Assembly (NCBI GenBank): GCA_028023455.1
Contig: JAQFVV010000042.1
Location: 3,799,739-3,863,738 of the forward strand
Origin: Epiperipatus broadwayi
Taxonomy: Eukaryota > Onychophora > Udeonychophora > Euonychophora > Peripatidae
DNA length: 64,000 nucleotides
Direction of reading: 5' to 3'
Below the pieces are notes generated by a model. The model was not told the origin of the DNA and did no database searches. It worked only from the letters and a program-made list of their open reading frames with translations. Below are positions 10,605-23,148 of this stretch, one piece after another. Each line of letters opens with the position of its first letter. The first letter of the stretch is position 1. A program made the translations under genes and the position numbers.

Positions 10605-13600
10605 TAATAAAAATAATAATTACATGTACCATGAGATTATTTCATTACTTAATAATTACAAAAAAAAAAAAATCAAATCATATGCCACATGACCTAATTT
10701 AATAAACTTGTATTTACAATGTTATATATTGTAACATTTGCTTTTCTATGTGTGTAGTTTATACAACAACAACAAAAACAAATTAAACTATTTTACTTTC
10801 TAATTTGTCTTTCTTATTTTAAGATTAGGCCATAATATGGCTAGACAATTGAGCATCAAAAACCTTTCCTTCTACTACAACCTATCTGCCCTTGATCTCC
10901 ACATTTCTTACTATACACTTTAAATCTATCTACCACCTAGCTCTAACATTAAACCATAAATTATATAAAATATTATTTCCTGAGACTCAACAATTGATTA
11001 TAATTATCAATCAAATACTTACTAAGGTAGCTTTACAAAGACAGTTACAAGAGAGTGGGTTTTAATATTTAAAAAAAAACAAAACATAAAATATATCTTC
11101 CCATGACATCTTGAATTAATCACATCAAATTAATAAAATCTATTATATTTTCCTATCTTTTATAATAACTACTACTATCTTATGCATATCTCAAAGTTCT
11201 TAGTTATTCCCATATGACAACATAATAATTCCTCTATTTAAGATAACTGAATAATAAGAGGAATTTTACTAAGATCCAATCATCTTAATCATAACCACAT
11301 GTAACACTATAATATATTCTAAGTTATTTCATTAGAATTAGTATATCTTTTTAACAAGAATAATAAATTCCCAATTAAAAATCATCATCATATTTTCTAA
11401 CAATTAATATAACTATAACTTATAACTAACTATTACTTATAAAATGAACTACTTTTATTATCATCTTAAAATATAATCATTATTCAAACTAACTTTCATT
11501 TAGACATTAGTCAGCTAAATAATCAATTTTCTTGGTTTTATATACCCTGTTAACTTTAATTAAATTGTCTAAAATATTCTTATATCAATATCTGATATTC
11601 ATATACTCTTCTGAGGGTATTTGAAATGAACTCAAATATATTTTCATAAGAAATTTCCATGTGACCATAAAGATATAACCATTTTAAATGAAAACCATAA
11701 TGCTAGTAAATGTTCTCATTCAAGTAATTGTGATTAAATTTAATAAACAATTAAATCTATCAGTTTTGTTCTATATAAAACTCCCAATAATTTGTGTATT
11801 TGGATATGACAAAGTAGTGAAAATAATCCCAAATTGAAACAAAGACTTCACTCAACCACTGTATTTACAATAGTAGTTTATTTACATAAATAACAATAAT
11901 TATTAACATAATTTTAAATACTATGTAGAATAACAATAAAATATAACACATATAATTTCTTTAACATTTGTACAATTATATACAATAATGAGAACCACTG
12001 ACTCCTATCTACTAAACAATAAAATTTTAAAATTATAGGAATCTATTTTTTCTATTTTTTTTTTCCCAAGAATCATTGTGAATAATATTGTTATTATTAT
12101 TATTTATTTATTTTTTTAACTATAGATTCCATATTTTATGTATATTTCTTATTTAAGATACATATTATTATTATCCTTATGAATACCAAAAACAACCACA
12201 TCACATATTGTTAGAATGTGATTATTTTTATCACCTAAAAATCTATGAAATTAATACCCATAATAAAACCAAAGATACAATACCATTTGATCACCAATCA
12301 TTCCATTCATTTATTTCTTGGTTTGTTTTCATTATTGATCCCATTTGTTTTTATTTTCATATAGTGTCATTTTAAAATTAATTACTTAGTTCAACCTTTG
12401 TTTTGTATTTACATTTTTATTTTCCATTTAAACTATTTTCCACACTTAGATAAACCATTGTACTCATTTTATAAATCCACCTATATACTATGCCTACCTT
12501 ATTTTCTTTATAATTAACATTCTGTAGATAAGAAACTGATGTCTACTGGACTCAAATGCTACAAATATATAATGGAGGTTTTATTTACCTTTCCAAATAA
12601 GGTGTGCTCTCATGGCAAGTAATCATTTATTCCTCATGATACTATCTTACTATCCAAGCTTTTCCACTAAGCTCTTATGGATTTGATCACCTTCATCTTA
12701 TGGAAATTCCTCACATTATAACATCCAACTACATATATGACTATCACTTGGATTAACCTCATTATGTTCTTATCATTTCTTCAGGGAAATTACAATTTAC
12801 CACATTGACTATCCCTTGGAATGACAACCTATCTAACTATAAAAGGGATCACAGGCATACATCATACAATAAATCAGCATAACTATATAATAGTATTATC
12901 TTTCCATTAATTATTTTCCTAATCTCCTGGTGATATACTACAAAACAAAGTGTCCGTATAATTTGACAATAGTCAATATTTATTTATTTATTTTTAACTT
13001 GGGATCACAAGTTTACTTATTGTATCATACAGTTTATCATCCACCCATCTTTAATCCTTTCAGATTACTTTTCTTCACATTTCATTATCATACATTTAGT
13101 TATTTTCACTATTATATTACTTGGTTCTTTAGCATTACCTTATACTAATCAATTTACATTTTAAAATATATCATACATTAATCTTACCTTAATATGATTT
13201 TATAATAAAAACTTAGAGCATTATTTTACCCATTTCACTCTTCTATTTACTTCACATCTATAACGTTCTCATTTGGAATATATCTAAAATTATACTTAAA
13301 ACATTAAACATATAAAACAATTCTTAAACATAATGAAGATTAACTTCATAACAAAATATATATATAAAGTTCATAATTATCTAATTCCTATCCAAAGAAT
13401 CGAAAATTGTTATTTAGGTTTTTTTTTTCATTTATACGTATGTAAAACTGATAGTTCAGATTTTCTTCCAGTATGTAAAACTGATAATTCAGGTGACTTT
13501 GAACACATTTGTCAATTATCTAATAGATTGCCTCTTCAATAATTGAAAAACGATGCAATTATAATAAAACGAGGATTTTTCTATTATTATTATTTGTAAA

Positions 13601-13676
13601 GTTTAAATGTTCTTTGAAATTATTTAATAATCAGAGATTTTTCTATCCCATTATTATAAATTTACTGGAATTGATA
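10605..13676. other. AT-rich sequence with no recognisable gene
   Basis: No reading frame here shows a family motif. The open frames at 12930-13148 and 13333-13542 are low in complexity and lack splice or homology support. A short direct repeat is visible near 13437-13495, where GTATGTAAAACTGATA occurs twice about 33 bases apart. If the candidate split gene at 15487-15860 is real, this interval lies in its downstream direction and could hold introns, short exons or 3' UTR. I cannot point to any. Confidence 0.5.
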
Positions 13677-13924
13677 GATTAATGCAGGGGTCCCCAATCC
13701 TATGCCCGCGGGCACCATTGTGCCCACAGATCATTTTACGTGTGCCTGCCGCTATCTGAACACAATAAAGTTATTTATCTGATACAAATAAATTTAATTT
13801 TTAAAATTTCTTATCAATTATTGTATTATATTGTAATCTAATTGTAGGACATACTATACTTTTACAGTGTAAAAATAAAAACATTAATTATATGTTAAAA
13901 TTTTATTTTTGAAATAAATATTTT

Positions 13925-14886
13925 GGTAAAGGTTTACTATAACGGTCTATGGGTGTTTGCCCTCTATTGTTTAAAATTTAAACTAAATTGTTTGAAAATC
14001 TTATGTGTATGTTATTATATTACAAATAAATTAAAATTTAATCAAATGTAAAAGATAATAATAAAAACATTTACCTTTTTAAACATAATTATGTCCTATA
14101 CACACTAGGAAGTTGGAGAAAAAAGCTGTATTGCTGTATCTACTATGGAGGGCAAATTCATGCAGGTACGATGAAAACAAAGCTCTGCTAGTGCCAGATT
14201 GGAATTTCAGCTTACGCTTTGCTCTCATCCACACGTTTTTAATATTCTGGGTGTGTATGTCTTGGTCTTCGGGATGCACGAAGTTGTCCTGATGGACAAC
14301 AACTAAATGTATATACACACCATTGTTGAGACTGCTGATGTTATTGTACGCAGCCCAGCCATCTGAAATAATGTGCGTACCTGGTAAAATGAACCACTGT
14401 ATCAGGTCCTCCAGTGTATCAGCCGTCCTGTCTGCAACTTCTGTCAAAAAGCACTTTCTTGATGCTCTCTCTATACCGCCAGAATAGCAGCAACACTCAA
14501 AATTTCACCATAGGTACTAAGCATGTAGCAGACATTTTTTCCAACTATAAAACTGTACACGTGTGCGTGTAATTCGCGCCGTTGAATACATAGGGTGTCT
14601 TCTTTTTTTTTTGCAATATGTGCTATAAATGTAGTTATTTTAAATTCTTAAGTTGTAGACAGTTTAAATTCTTAACTTTCAAACAAATTAAAAGTAATTC
14701 TTTTAATTAATGACGAGTAATTAATCCAACAATCAAAAGGTTTTTTTTTTTATTATCTTTTACATTTGATTAAATTTTAATTTATTTGTAATATAATAAC
14801 ATACACGTAAGATTCTCAAACAATTTAGTTTAAATTTTAAACAATAGAGGGCAAACACCCATAGACCGTTATAGTAAACCTTTACC
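13925..14886. mobile_element. Merlin (IS1016/IS1595-like) DNA transposon nested in the hAT element
   Basis: Inverted ends of about 145 bp (13925-14070 and 14742-14886) begin GGTAAAGGTTTACTATAACG on each inward-reading strand. The flanks are AATATTTT at 13917-13924 and AATATTTT at 14887-14894, a perfect 8-bp duplication of hAT sequence, proving later insertion. The interior holds a partial Merlin-type transposase on the minus strand. At 962 bp the element is shorter than an autonomous Merlin, so it is a deletion derivative. The inverted ends are nearly identical, so decay is modest. Confidence 0.9.
14079..14490 (-). pseudogene. Merlin/IS1595-type transposase, C-terminal catalytic part
   Basis: The open frame 14447-14079 can be extended upstream in the same frame to about 14487 (GGIERASRKCF), where the sequence degrades. 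Visible blocks are ADTLEDLIQWFILPGT, IISDGWAAYNNI (the second catalytic Asp in SDGW), HLVVVHQDNFVHPED and HTQNIKNVW. In the IS1595/IS1016/Merlin family the last block is normally HTQNIEGxW with the catalytic Glu. Here Lys stands in that place, which should kill the enzyme. The first catalytic Asp region and the N-terminal zinc-binding part are missing. It was the transposase of the surrounding 962-bp element. Confidence 0.85.
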
Positions 14887-15486
14887 AATATTTTTTTGTA
14901 CATTATGTGTATTATTAACAATATCCAACTATAAATTTATATTGAAACAGTAAATGGTGCCCGCCATCTGGTTGAAAAAAATAAATGGTGCCCGTCACCT
15001 AGCCGATATTATAGAATGTGCTCTTAAGTGCAAAAAGGTTGGGGACCCCTGGATTAATGGATTATGTCAAATATAATTAACTATCCAAGTGTTTTTAAAG
15101 TGTAGATCAAAACCATTTAACATATATAAGTTCGTTGTTTTATTTCTATGTTTATATTACAGTTTATTGACATCAAGTCTCATAATCTTCTATGGGACGA
15201 TTTTAAAACTATTCCCAATAAACATTTATAAGTCAATTAAATAAAATCGTTCCTATTTCAATACTATAAGTATATCTTCTTTAAAAAAAAAAAAAATTGT
15301 AGAATCAGTTTTAATAATGCAAATCAATTTAATTATAATATCTATTATTTGTCTTCCACATTTCTATAAGTTATTCTTTAAAGATTTTTATTCTGACTTT
15401 ATTTTAGTTTTCTTTATATCATAAAGTTATATTATTTTTTTAAAATATATAACGAAATATAGATATCTGAAACTGTTTTCTCTTAC

Positions 15487-15870
15487 GTGAAATATTGTCC
15501 AACTTCTAATCGCTTGAAAGGACTCAAAATTATCCTTATATTTGATTGTTCACCATAATAAGATTTACAGGCAACTTTTCCTGCATTTGCATTTTTCAGA
15601 ATTGCAATTTGATCTCCCAAACTATGACTTTGTGACCAACGAAGAAATTTGCTATTTATTCCATGATAATTATTTATCCAATACACATTATCTTGATTTG
15701 TACTAATATAAATTAAATTACAGTTATAGCACAAAATTATTTTTATAATCGTCAGAATTTTATCAAATATTTCCGACGATTTAATTACTTACTACTTCAT
15801 TTGTCTTTTTTTTCTTCGTCCTCTATCGTCTGACTGTTCTCCAAAATTCGCGCCACAAGAAAGTTGTCTC
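15487..15870 (-). CDS. Candidate host gene, first two exons (unknown protein)
   Basis: Exon 1 would end at 15793 with ATG AAG TA, followed by a strong donor (GTAAGT). Its 5' leader reaches back to about 15860 through unusually GC-containing sequence (TGGCGCGAATTTTGGAGAAC). After a 90-bp intron (15703-15792) ending in TATATTAG, exon 2 runs 15702-15487, 216 bp fully open in the phase that exon 1 supplies. A second donor, GTAAGA, follows directly. The start would read MKYTNQDNVYWINNY. Exon 2 is not repetitive within the window and has mixed amino-acid content (W, C, H, G present), unlike the random frames around it. I do not recognise the family, and no further exon was located. Splicing is inferred. 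Confidence 0.42.
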
Positions 15871-16384
15871 AATTACTAAACATTTTAATGTTTAACATAA
15901 AAAAAAATATTTCAAAACTAATTAAATTCAACTTTTCAATTTACACATAACACAATATATTTATTTATTCAACTTTCTAAAAATATTTTACTAAACTATC
16001 CAAATTACCGATCTTTTATTATTATAGTTATTTTTAAAAGAATACATATATTATAAAAATTATATATAGACCTAAAAAAAAAAATCACGAACGAATAAAA
16101 ATAATGGTATGTTTATAATATTTTTTAAAGTCTCTACTAAAATATCTATCAAGTTATTAGTGCCAGTTATATTTTAAAAATTTAAAATTTTGGATGATTA
16201 AGTACATTTTATTACAGTAATTTATTACGGCAATTTATTACGGTGAACTAATCAAAAGGTCACAAAATAGATCTTGTTTTGCAAGCTCTATATATAACAT
16301 TACTTAATAATAAAAGGATAAAAATAAATACTGCTATAATTTTCTTCATTTGAATCACTTTTCAACAATTCAACATAAATATCT
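15871..16384. other. AT-rich sequence, nothing recognised
   Basis: Contains homopolymers and short repeats such as two near-copies of TTTATTACGG around 16220-16245. It could hold promoter sequence for the candidate gene on the minus strand. No specific element is visible. Confidence 0.4.
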
Positions 16385-17037
16385 ATGGTCAATCCTGTTA
16401 ACTGCCAAAACTTTAACTAGATTACAAAATACGCCTGTTCCTTAATCATGGTTGAAATTTTTGCCTACCAAATCCTTCCTCATTAACTGATTTAAATTGA
16501 ATCTGGATTCCATATGTGTCTTGTGTAATAATAATCCCGAAGATATGATGCAATTAAACCTGCCTATAATTTTCATCCTTAAGACACATTCTATTTTACA
16601 AGAGTTTAATTAATCTCAAACAATTACTTGAGGAAAATATAATCTTTCATTCTTAAATGCCAAATTAATTATTCATATTCCCAGAACCCTGTGGCTTGCT
16701 CAGTGCTCTGTAATTTTTGTTAACAGAAAATACATTCTTAAAAAAAAATAACAAAGTATGATATAATCCATACTTATTTATATGCTCTAAAATACTTTCC
16801 TAGAAGTACTATGAACAAAATTTGGCAGAATAATATTTTTCTTAATTATATATTACTTTTAGAATGATATAAAGCATACATATTACACATTTACCTACAT
16901 AAAACTAAATCATTTTTTATCTGCCCTCAAACAATAATCATAATGATTATGTTTTAAAAGCTATGTTCCTCCTGTATATATGTTAATACTTGTATATAAT
17001 TCAATATTAATAAAGTTTATTTTATAAAAAAAATCAA
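16385..17037 (+). mobile_element. 3' end of an L1-like LINE (same family as 43530-45235)
   Basis: The segment shares TTCCTTAATCATGGTTGAAA with TTCCTAAATCATGGTTGAAA at 44529. The downstream order of similar blocks is the same, including the Cys/His region around 16510-16640. Both end with a block like GTTAATACTTGTATATAAT and then AATAAAGTTTATTTTAT. It is a 5'-truncated copy with many stops. Confidence 0.65.
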
Positions 17038-17820
17038 TATTTCTTTTAGAATGCTAAATAATTTAAATACTTGTTTTAAGCTTCAATCAAAAAAAAGAAT
17101 AATACCAAAATATTTAATTATTGCTGGAAATTATATTATTATGATAGCATCAGGAAATAAAAACTTTGAAATTACATAGTTAGATTCTCAGAACTTTCTG
17201 AATCTACCTTATGCTGATGCAGCTCATGATCTCTGATATTACATCTTTTCTCTCTAACTTAAATTTGATTAGTAAATAATAGATAAATATTTAATCCTTA
17301 TCTCAATCTATAACCAATGAAAGAGGGGATAGTGGCATTAAATGAAGAGTTCTTTTATTCTAGTCCACATTTCATGATTTTAGATCATCTATAACATCTC
17401 ATGGAACTCATGGCCAATGACTTGCCTAATTGGATTAATCCATCCCATTGAAAAGTAACCATATGGGGTGTGGCCTTCCATTTTTCTTCAATGATGAGTT
17501 TTTCTATAATGTTGAGTAGTCTTATTTTTCTCATTTTACTTTCTTTGCATTTCTTCATATATCAAAAAAGAGGAAATTAAGATCGCACTGATGAAGACTG
17601 TAGGATGGTCAAAACTGTCAGGAAAATAAAGAAATCATTAAAAAAAAATTTGTATTAAAGTGTATATGAGGGGAGTTATTGTAAGCAATATTTATATGAA
17701 CAGTGAGTATATTTGATACATTTTAAAAACATTTATAATGCATTTTGCAATATTAGGAGAAACTATAATTTTATAATAAATTTAGAATTAATAGTAATTT
17801 TTTATTAAATGTTGAAAGCA
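17038..17820. other. AT-rich sequence, nothing recognised
   Basis: No motif, repeat boundary or convincing reading frame is visible in this stretch. Confidence 0.4.
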
Positions 17821-17821
17821 A

Positions 17822-18950
17822 ATGAATATTAGCCCTGCTAAAATTTTGTTTCTCAGTATTGAGCAAATCAAGTCAGTTCACAATCTAGTTACAAAGCCTA
17901 CAGATCTAAAATCTAATATTAAAAATAGTATAGGAAATATTAAAAGAATTAATGTTGACAAATTTGTAACCAGAGAAAAAAGAAGAAATTTTGTAGTCTG
18001 GGAAAGTTGTAAAATGAAAAAGGATGGTTTTAAACACAAGAATGGAAGACAGTTATATATATATATAGACATCTGGAAAATGATGAATTATTTGCAATAA
18101 TGTTGAAAACTGCTCTAAAACATAATGATTATTCAGGTGCATATATTGATCAGCAAACATAATGATGAAGAGAATGAGATGATTTACAAAGAAGTGAAAA
18201 AAAATGATTGAAAGTAAATGTACAAATAATAGTTATACAATAAAAAGAGGGATATGAATGCTAGTCCAAGATGCTATAAATTAGGATTTAAAATGTGAAA
18301 GGAAAAAGGAAAACTCTAAATAAGAAGAATAGATTTTAATTAGATTACACATTAATTTAATACAGCATAAAGAATGTAAGTACACCATTGGACCGGCATA
18401 GATACATTGAACAATGTAGCAGTAGTAAAACTAAATTTACTTAAAAGTTTAAAACGAAGAAAAAATAAAATATTAATACATTATGTGGAGATATAGAAGA
18501 AACTTCTCAGATTTACTGAATAAAAAATAAATCTAAGTAATAAAAAGATAATTAGTAATGCACATAAACTTGAAAGGAAGTTGCAGCATACACAATAGAA
18601 GATATGAAGAATAAAAAACAAACAAGCCTTGTATTAACAATGAGTCAATTAATATACTGGAAGAAAAAACAATGAAAAAGTGTAAAATCAATAGAAATTG
18701 AAAAATGCTTAATGAATTAAGATTTGTAGTAAATAAATATACTTATAAAAGGAATGTATTAAAATAAAATTAAAAAGTAAAGATTAATAGTAAAATAAAA
18801 TACTTTGGGAGTTAAAAGAAAAATTGCAGGAATGTGATATCATTTAAGTCAAAAAATGATATAAACTCCTAGAGATTAAAAAAAAAAACGAAACAATTGA
18901 AATAAATAAGTGGTTTTTATAATATAAACAATAATATTTATCTATGTTAA
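17822..18950 (+). pseudogene. Possible decayed LINE ORF2, linker region
   Basis: An open frame at 17822-18100 (92 codons) has no motif I recognise. Downstream, around 18570-18700, all-frame translation gives basic stretches such as KLERKLQHTQ and RIKNKQALY in the style of the endonuclease-to-palm linker of LINE ORF2. A reverse transcriptase palm motif of a matching kind lies further right at 20545-20615 in the same orientation, with a foldback element (19034-19490) between. One interrupted LINE would explain the order. The similarity is weak and could be chance in lysine-rich AT sequence. Confidence 0.2.
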
Positions 18951-19033
18951 ATAAAGAAGAAAGTGAGATATATAAAAATGAAATGAATTACAAAAAATAA
19001 GATGTAATTTTCAAACCTGCACATATAATGTAA

Positions 19034-19490
19034 TATATAAGGAATTCGAAACTCAGACTTTCACACGACCCTCAACTCTCCATGCCATCTCATATTGCTG
19101 ACCCATTTGATCACACACATGCTGAAAAGATAAATAATCACCAATATACGGATTTCATGCTAAGCCAGCACTCATCATTCAGTCCAGATTACTATCTCCA
19201 CACATATATACAATCAGTGCTCAGCTTTATATTAAGATCTTCATACTTTAATGGACAGTCACTGTCCATTACAGTATGAAGATTGGTTATCTTAATATAA
19301 ATCTGAGCACTGATTGTATATATGTGTGGAGATAGTAATCTGAACCAACTGATGATTGCTGGTTTAGCATGAAATACGTACATTGGTGATTATTTATCTT
19401 TTCAACATGTGTGTGAGCTGGTGGGTCAGCAACATGATATGGCATGGAGAGTTGAGGGACGTGTGAAAGTCTGAGTTTAAATCCCTTATA
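19034..19490. mobile_element. Foldback element, family FB1 (palindrome)
   Basis: Two arms of about 225 bp meet head to head near 19260 (ATGGACAGTCACTGTCCATT at the axis). The outer ends read CTCAGACTTTCACACGACCC inward from both sides. The arms are about 90 per cent alike by eye. Each arm contains the block GTTTAGCATGAAATACGTA and a terminal GAGTTYAAAYCCC motif resembling a pol III B box. Other members are at 37213-38116, 38560-38930 and 25397-25495. It has no coding capacity. Confidence 0.85.
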
Positions 19491-20544
19491 TAAAAAATAA
19501 AATAATACTGTGGTAAAAGCTAGCTATTTCTAAAACTTTTTGTTTTAATTGAAAGAAAAGGGTTAGTAGATTTTAATTTAAAATATATATTATTACTTTA
19601 TATCTTTATGTTGGGCATTTTTTGCATGAGTGTCACATTATCTTTTTTCCCAAAGAGGGGAAAGGGGTGCATTCCTAACATAATAAAGTAGAAAATCAAT
19701 TAAAATCATTCAACATATGAACTTTAAAATAGAATCCTAATATATATATATCAAGTATTTATAACAAAAAATATCATGACAAAATGTAAAATTTAAAATA
19801 TAGATATAAATTATATATTATAAAACCAAAAACATAAAATATTATGTATGAAATATAAATAAACAATATTAAAAGCCTAAATTCATCAAATGATTCAAAA
19901 CAAAATAAAATGCACATCATAAAGCCAAAATATTTCCACGTATAAAATATTTCATAAAAATAGCAATAATAAATTTCTTTATAGTTTTATTGCACAGTGA
20001 AAAAATAATTTTTCAAATTTATTGAAGCATATGGTTAAAAAACACCCTAATAAAAATTGGTTTTTTTATCTATGAAAGCTCAATAGAAAAAAAAGAGCTG
20101 ATCAGGGCTCTGTGATCATAATTTTGTTCTAAAGCTATAACAGCTGTGCTTTCATGTGATTCTAGTTGTTCATTAAAAAATGTAAGAACTAAATTTAAAA
20201 ATAAATATTAAGCATTCAAAAAATGAATACATAACTTAGATACCATCATCTCTGCTCTAAAAAATAAGATTTGGTATATGAATTGTAACAAGATATTATA
20301 CATACACACACAAAATGAGAATGTAAATGGAAGGGTTAAAAAAAATTGTTAATGCAAATAAAATGTGAAGATTTTAGCACAGTAAATTTAATCGTACAGC
20401 TAAGATATTATTAAAAAGTTTTAAATAAATATACTTAGGAGTACGTTAGATATCTTTACAATGAAAAAGCAGTTTGAATGTAGAAAAAAATAGAGAAACA
20501 AAAGATATAAAATCTATGAAAATTATTGTTGAAAAATATATAAA

Positions 20545-20615
20545 AAGAAAAAGAAAAGTTAATACTTGCTTCATTGATCTTGAAATGGCTTTTGATAGAG
20601 AAAGCATTAGGATGT
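20545..20615 (+). pseudogene. LINE reverse transcriptase palm motif remnant
   Basis: Translation reads KRKRKVNTCFIDLEMAFDRE, matching the LINE palm motif in which FIDxxxAFD carries the first catalytic Asp. The flanking frames are full of stops, and nothing longer can be read. It may belong with the possible remnant at 17822-18950 or with the family at 23336-23800. Confidence 0.5.
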
Positions 20616-22220
20616 TTATTTGTTTATTTATTTTTTGGATATTTTGAAGTGAAGAATAAGAGACTAATGTTAAAAATATAAAAAAATAAAATTTTATGTC
20701 CAGACTAGTTCATAAACCAGAATATCATTGTCATATGTGACTTCCAATGACCCACTTCCACATTGATGTTACTATTGTGATCCCTCACTTGTCATACTTT
20801 TGCCTCATTTAGTGGGGTTTTTTATATAATAATGAATCTATAATTTAATTTTTGTTTCTAGATGGCAGGTATAATTAGAGGATAAGAATAGCTCTTTGCA
20901 CAATTTGGTGAAAATTGTTTACATGATTATGTTCATCAAAACAAAAGTTTTCATTTAGTTTTGAAGTTTCTTTTTTGTTTTAACTACATATAACAACATT
21001 ATGAAGACTTTCAGTCAGAGAAATCCAGAAAAAATGCTGTAATTATATTGTTTGGGTGTTTTTTTTTTGTTTTTTTTTTTGCAATTGCTTTTGTACAGCC
21101 ATCTATTGAGATATTTCCTAATTTTTTTTAAAAAAACTGTAAATTCATGTAGTTTTAAAATACTGAATTTTCAATAAAGAAAAAAAATTGAGAGGTCAGT
21201 CATAATCACATAGTAACAAAGTCAAAAAGTTTAGCACTATCTTCTTCTCTTTGATTGATTTATTCCTTTGTAATATGTTTTGAGACCATTTACAAGATTC
21301 CTTCAAGATAAATTTTGTAATAACTTATTTTTTGCAAAAGTTTATTTAAGATTCATGATTATTTTTACACAATAATTGTCTAATAATTATTAAAAATCAA
21401 ATATATACATTAGTACCCTGTTATTTTATATTATCTGCTTCATTTTTTTAAAATAGAAGGTAATAACTTATAGCATAACATTAACAAAGACAATCACATC
21501 ACTTTGATCATCCCACTTTATGAACCTAATACATCTTTACAGACCCTATTTTAGGATAATTTCAAATATTGTAAAAATTACAAAATATCTTAATATTTAA
21601 ACACAGAAATTCAAGATTTATCAGAGATCAACATTTATTTGTTCACATTTTAATACAAATTGCATTATGAACTCATTTAGTATTTGCAGAATTCAAATAT
21701 GACTATCAAATCAAATTCAATTTATTGAACTGTAATATAAGATAATTTAATACTAAAATCAAAAGTTGAAAGCTTACAAAAAGTCTCACCAGGGAGAATA
21801 ATTAAATCTGTGCAAGTGCAGGAGTTATTGAGTTGACAAAGATTATGTTGTGGAAATGGGATAGAGCAAATTATGGGTAAATTTAGAGTGGGGGATGTAA
21901 AATAACATGGCTAACAGGTTTTTCTTGACTTTGTTTAAGGAGAAGTCATAATACATCACATCACATCGCTTAAATATAAAATATATTTTATTTTTGAAAT
22001 TACTATTGGTTTTTAAGCATTTAAAACTCACATAATGAAACCAAAAATGTTTTTTTACTTTCAAGTTCATACAGACTTGGATGTAATTTTTATGTAATTT
22101 TACCATTTTTAAAATTTTATTATTTTTATTATTTAAAAAACATTTAGGATAATTTTACTACAAATTTTATTTAAAGTGAAGGCTATATATATATATGAAA
22201 AAATAATAAAGAAGAGATAT
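20616..22220. other. AT-rich sequence, nothing recognised
   Basis: Long T and A runs and one 87-codon frame on the minus strand (22106-21843) without motifs. No repeat boundary is visible. Confidence 0.4.
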
Positions 22221-22221
22221 C

Positions 22222-23148
22222 CATGCAATCAGAGATAAGTTTAACTTTTGGTATTGCCAGAAAACCATCAATTACTATTAATTGGCAATTCTTCTGAAGC
22301 TAAATAACTTGTAGTTCTTGGTCTTCTTTTACTTCAAACTCAAGCTGTTAAATGAATTTAAAATCAGACAGCCATTCTTTATAGGTGTGAAAATGTGAAA
22401 GAATAAAATATTTCTTGACATTCTGCAAATAATATTTTTAACTTCTCCAGAGTTGTATATGTTGAATCAAATATTTTCATGGATTGTTATTATAATAAAG
22501 AATAGACAGGCAGAAACTATATTCATGCAAAGAGACATAAATTTAGCTTTTGATATTGCCAGGAAACCATCAATTACTATTAATTGACAACTCTCTTGAG
22601 AATAAATAACTTTTCACTACTAACCTATAATATTTTTGTTGGAATTTATTAAAGAAAAAGGAGATCCTCTTTTACTTCAAACCCAAGTTAAGTGGGTTTA
22701 AACCCCAACAAAAGAACTATTATAAGCTAGTGGAAAAAAGTTGTTTAGCTCAGAATTGTCAATTAGTAATAATTGATGGTTTTCTGGCACTATTAAAAGC
22801 TAAACTTATCTCCATTTGCATGAATATATCTCCTTATGTCTATTCTTTATTATAATAACAAACTATAAAAATATTTGGTTCAATATATACAACTCTGGAG
22901 AAGTTTAAAATATTATTTGCACAATGTCAAGAAAGATGTTATTCTTTCACATTCTCCCACTTATAGTAGATATCCACTTAACAACTTGGATTTGAAATAA
23001 AAGACTTCCTTTTTCTTCAATAAACTCCAACAAAAGTTAGTATAGGTTAGTGGGAAATGTTGTTTAGACTCAGGAGAATTGTCAATTAATGGTAATTGAG
23101 GATTTCTTGTCAATATCAAAACCAAACTTATCTTTGTTTACATGGATA
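22222..23148. mobile_element. Four-unit foldback element, family FB3
   Basis: Four related units lie in the order forward, forward, reverse, reverse. Blocks like AACCATCAATTACTATTAAT occur at about 22265 and 22566, and their reverse complements at about 22765 and 23085. Paired sites are symmetric about position 22680, and the flanking block TCTCCAGAGTTGTATATGTT at 22443 has its partner at about 22890. The element is therefore a palindrome built from a tandem dimer. It lacks coding potential. Near the axis is a small hairpin, AAACCCAAGTTAAGTGGGTT. Confidence 0.8.

Larger units (their letters stand above)
13685..15051. mobile_element. Non-autonomous hAT element with 8-bp target duplication
   Basis: The left end is CAGGGGTCCCCAATCC. 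The right end read inward on the other strand is CAGGGGTCCCCAACC. Both begin with CA and match hAT terminal repeats. The flanks are GATTAATG at 13677-13684 and GATTAATG at 15052-15059, a perfect 8-bp duplication as hAT insertion makes. Without the Merlin insertion at 13925-14886 the element is about 400 bp and has no transposase of its own. Both subterminal regions carry GGGCACCATT-type blocks (13709 on the plus strand; 14957 and 14990 on the minus). Confidence 0.9.
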
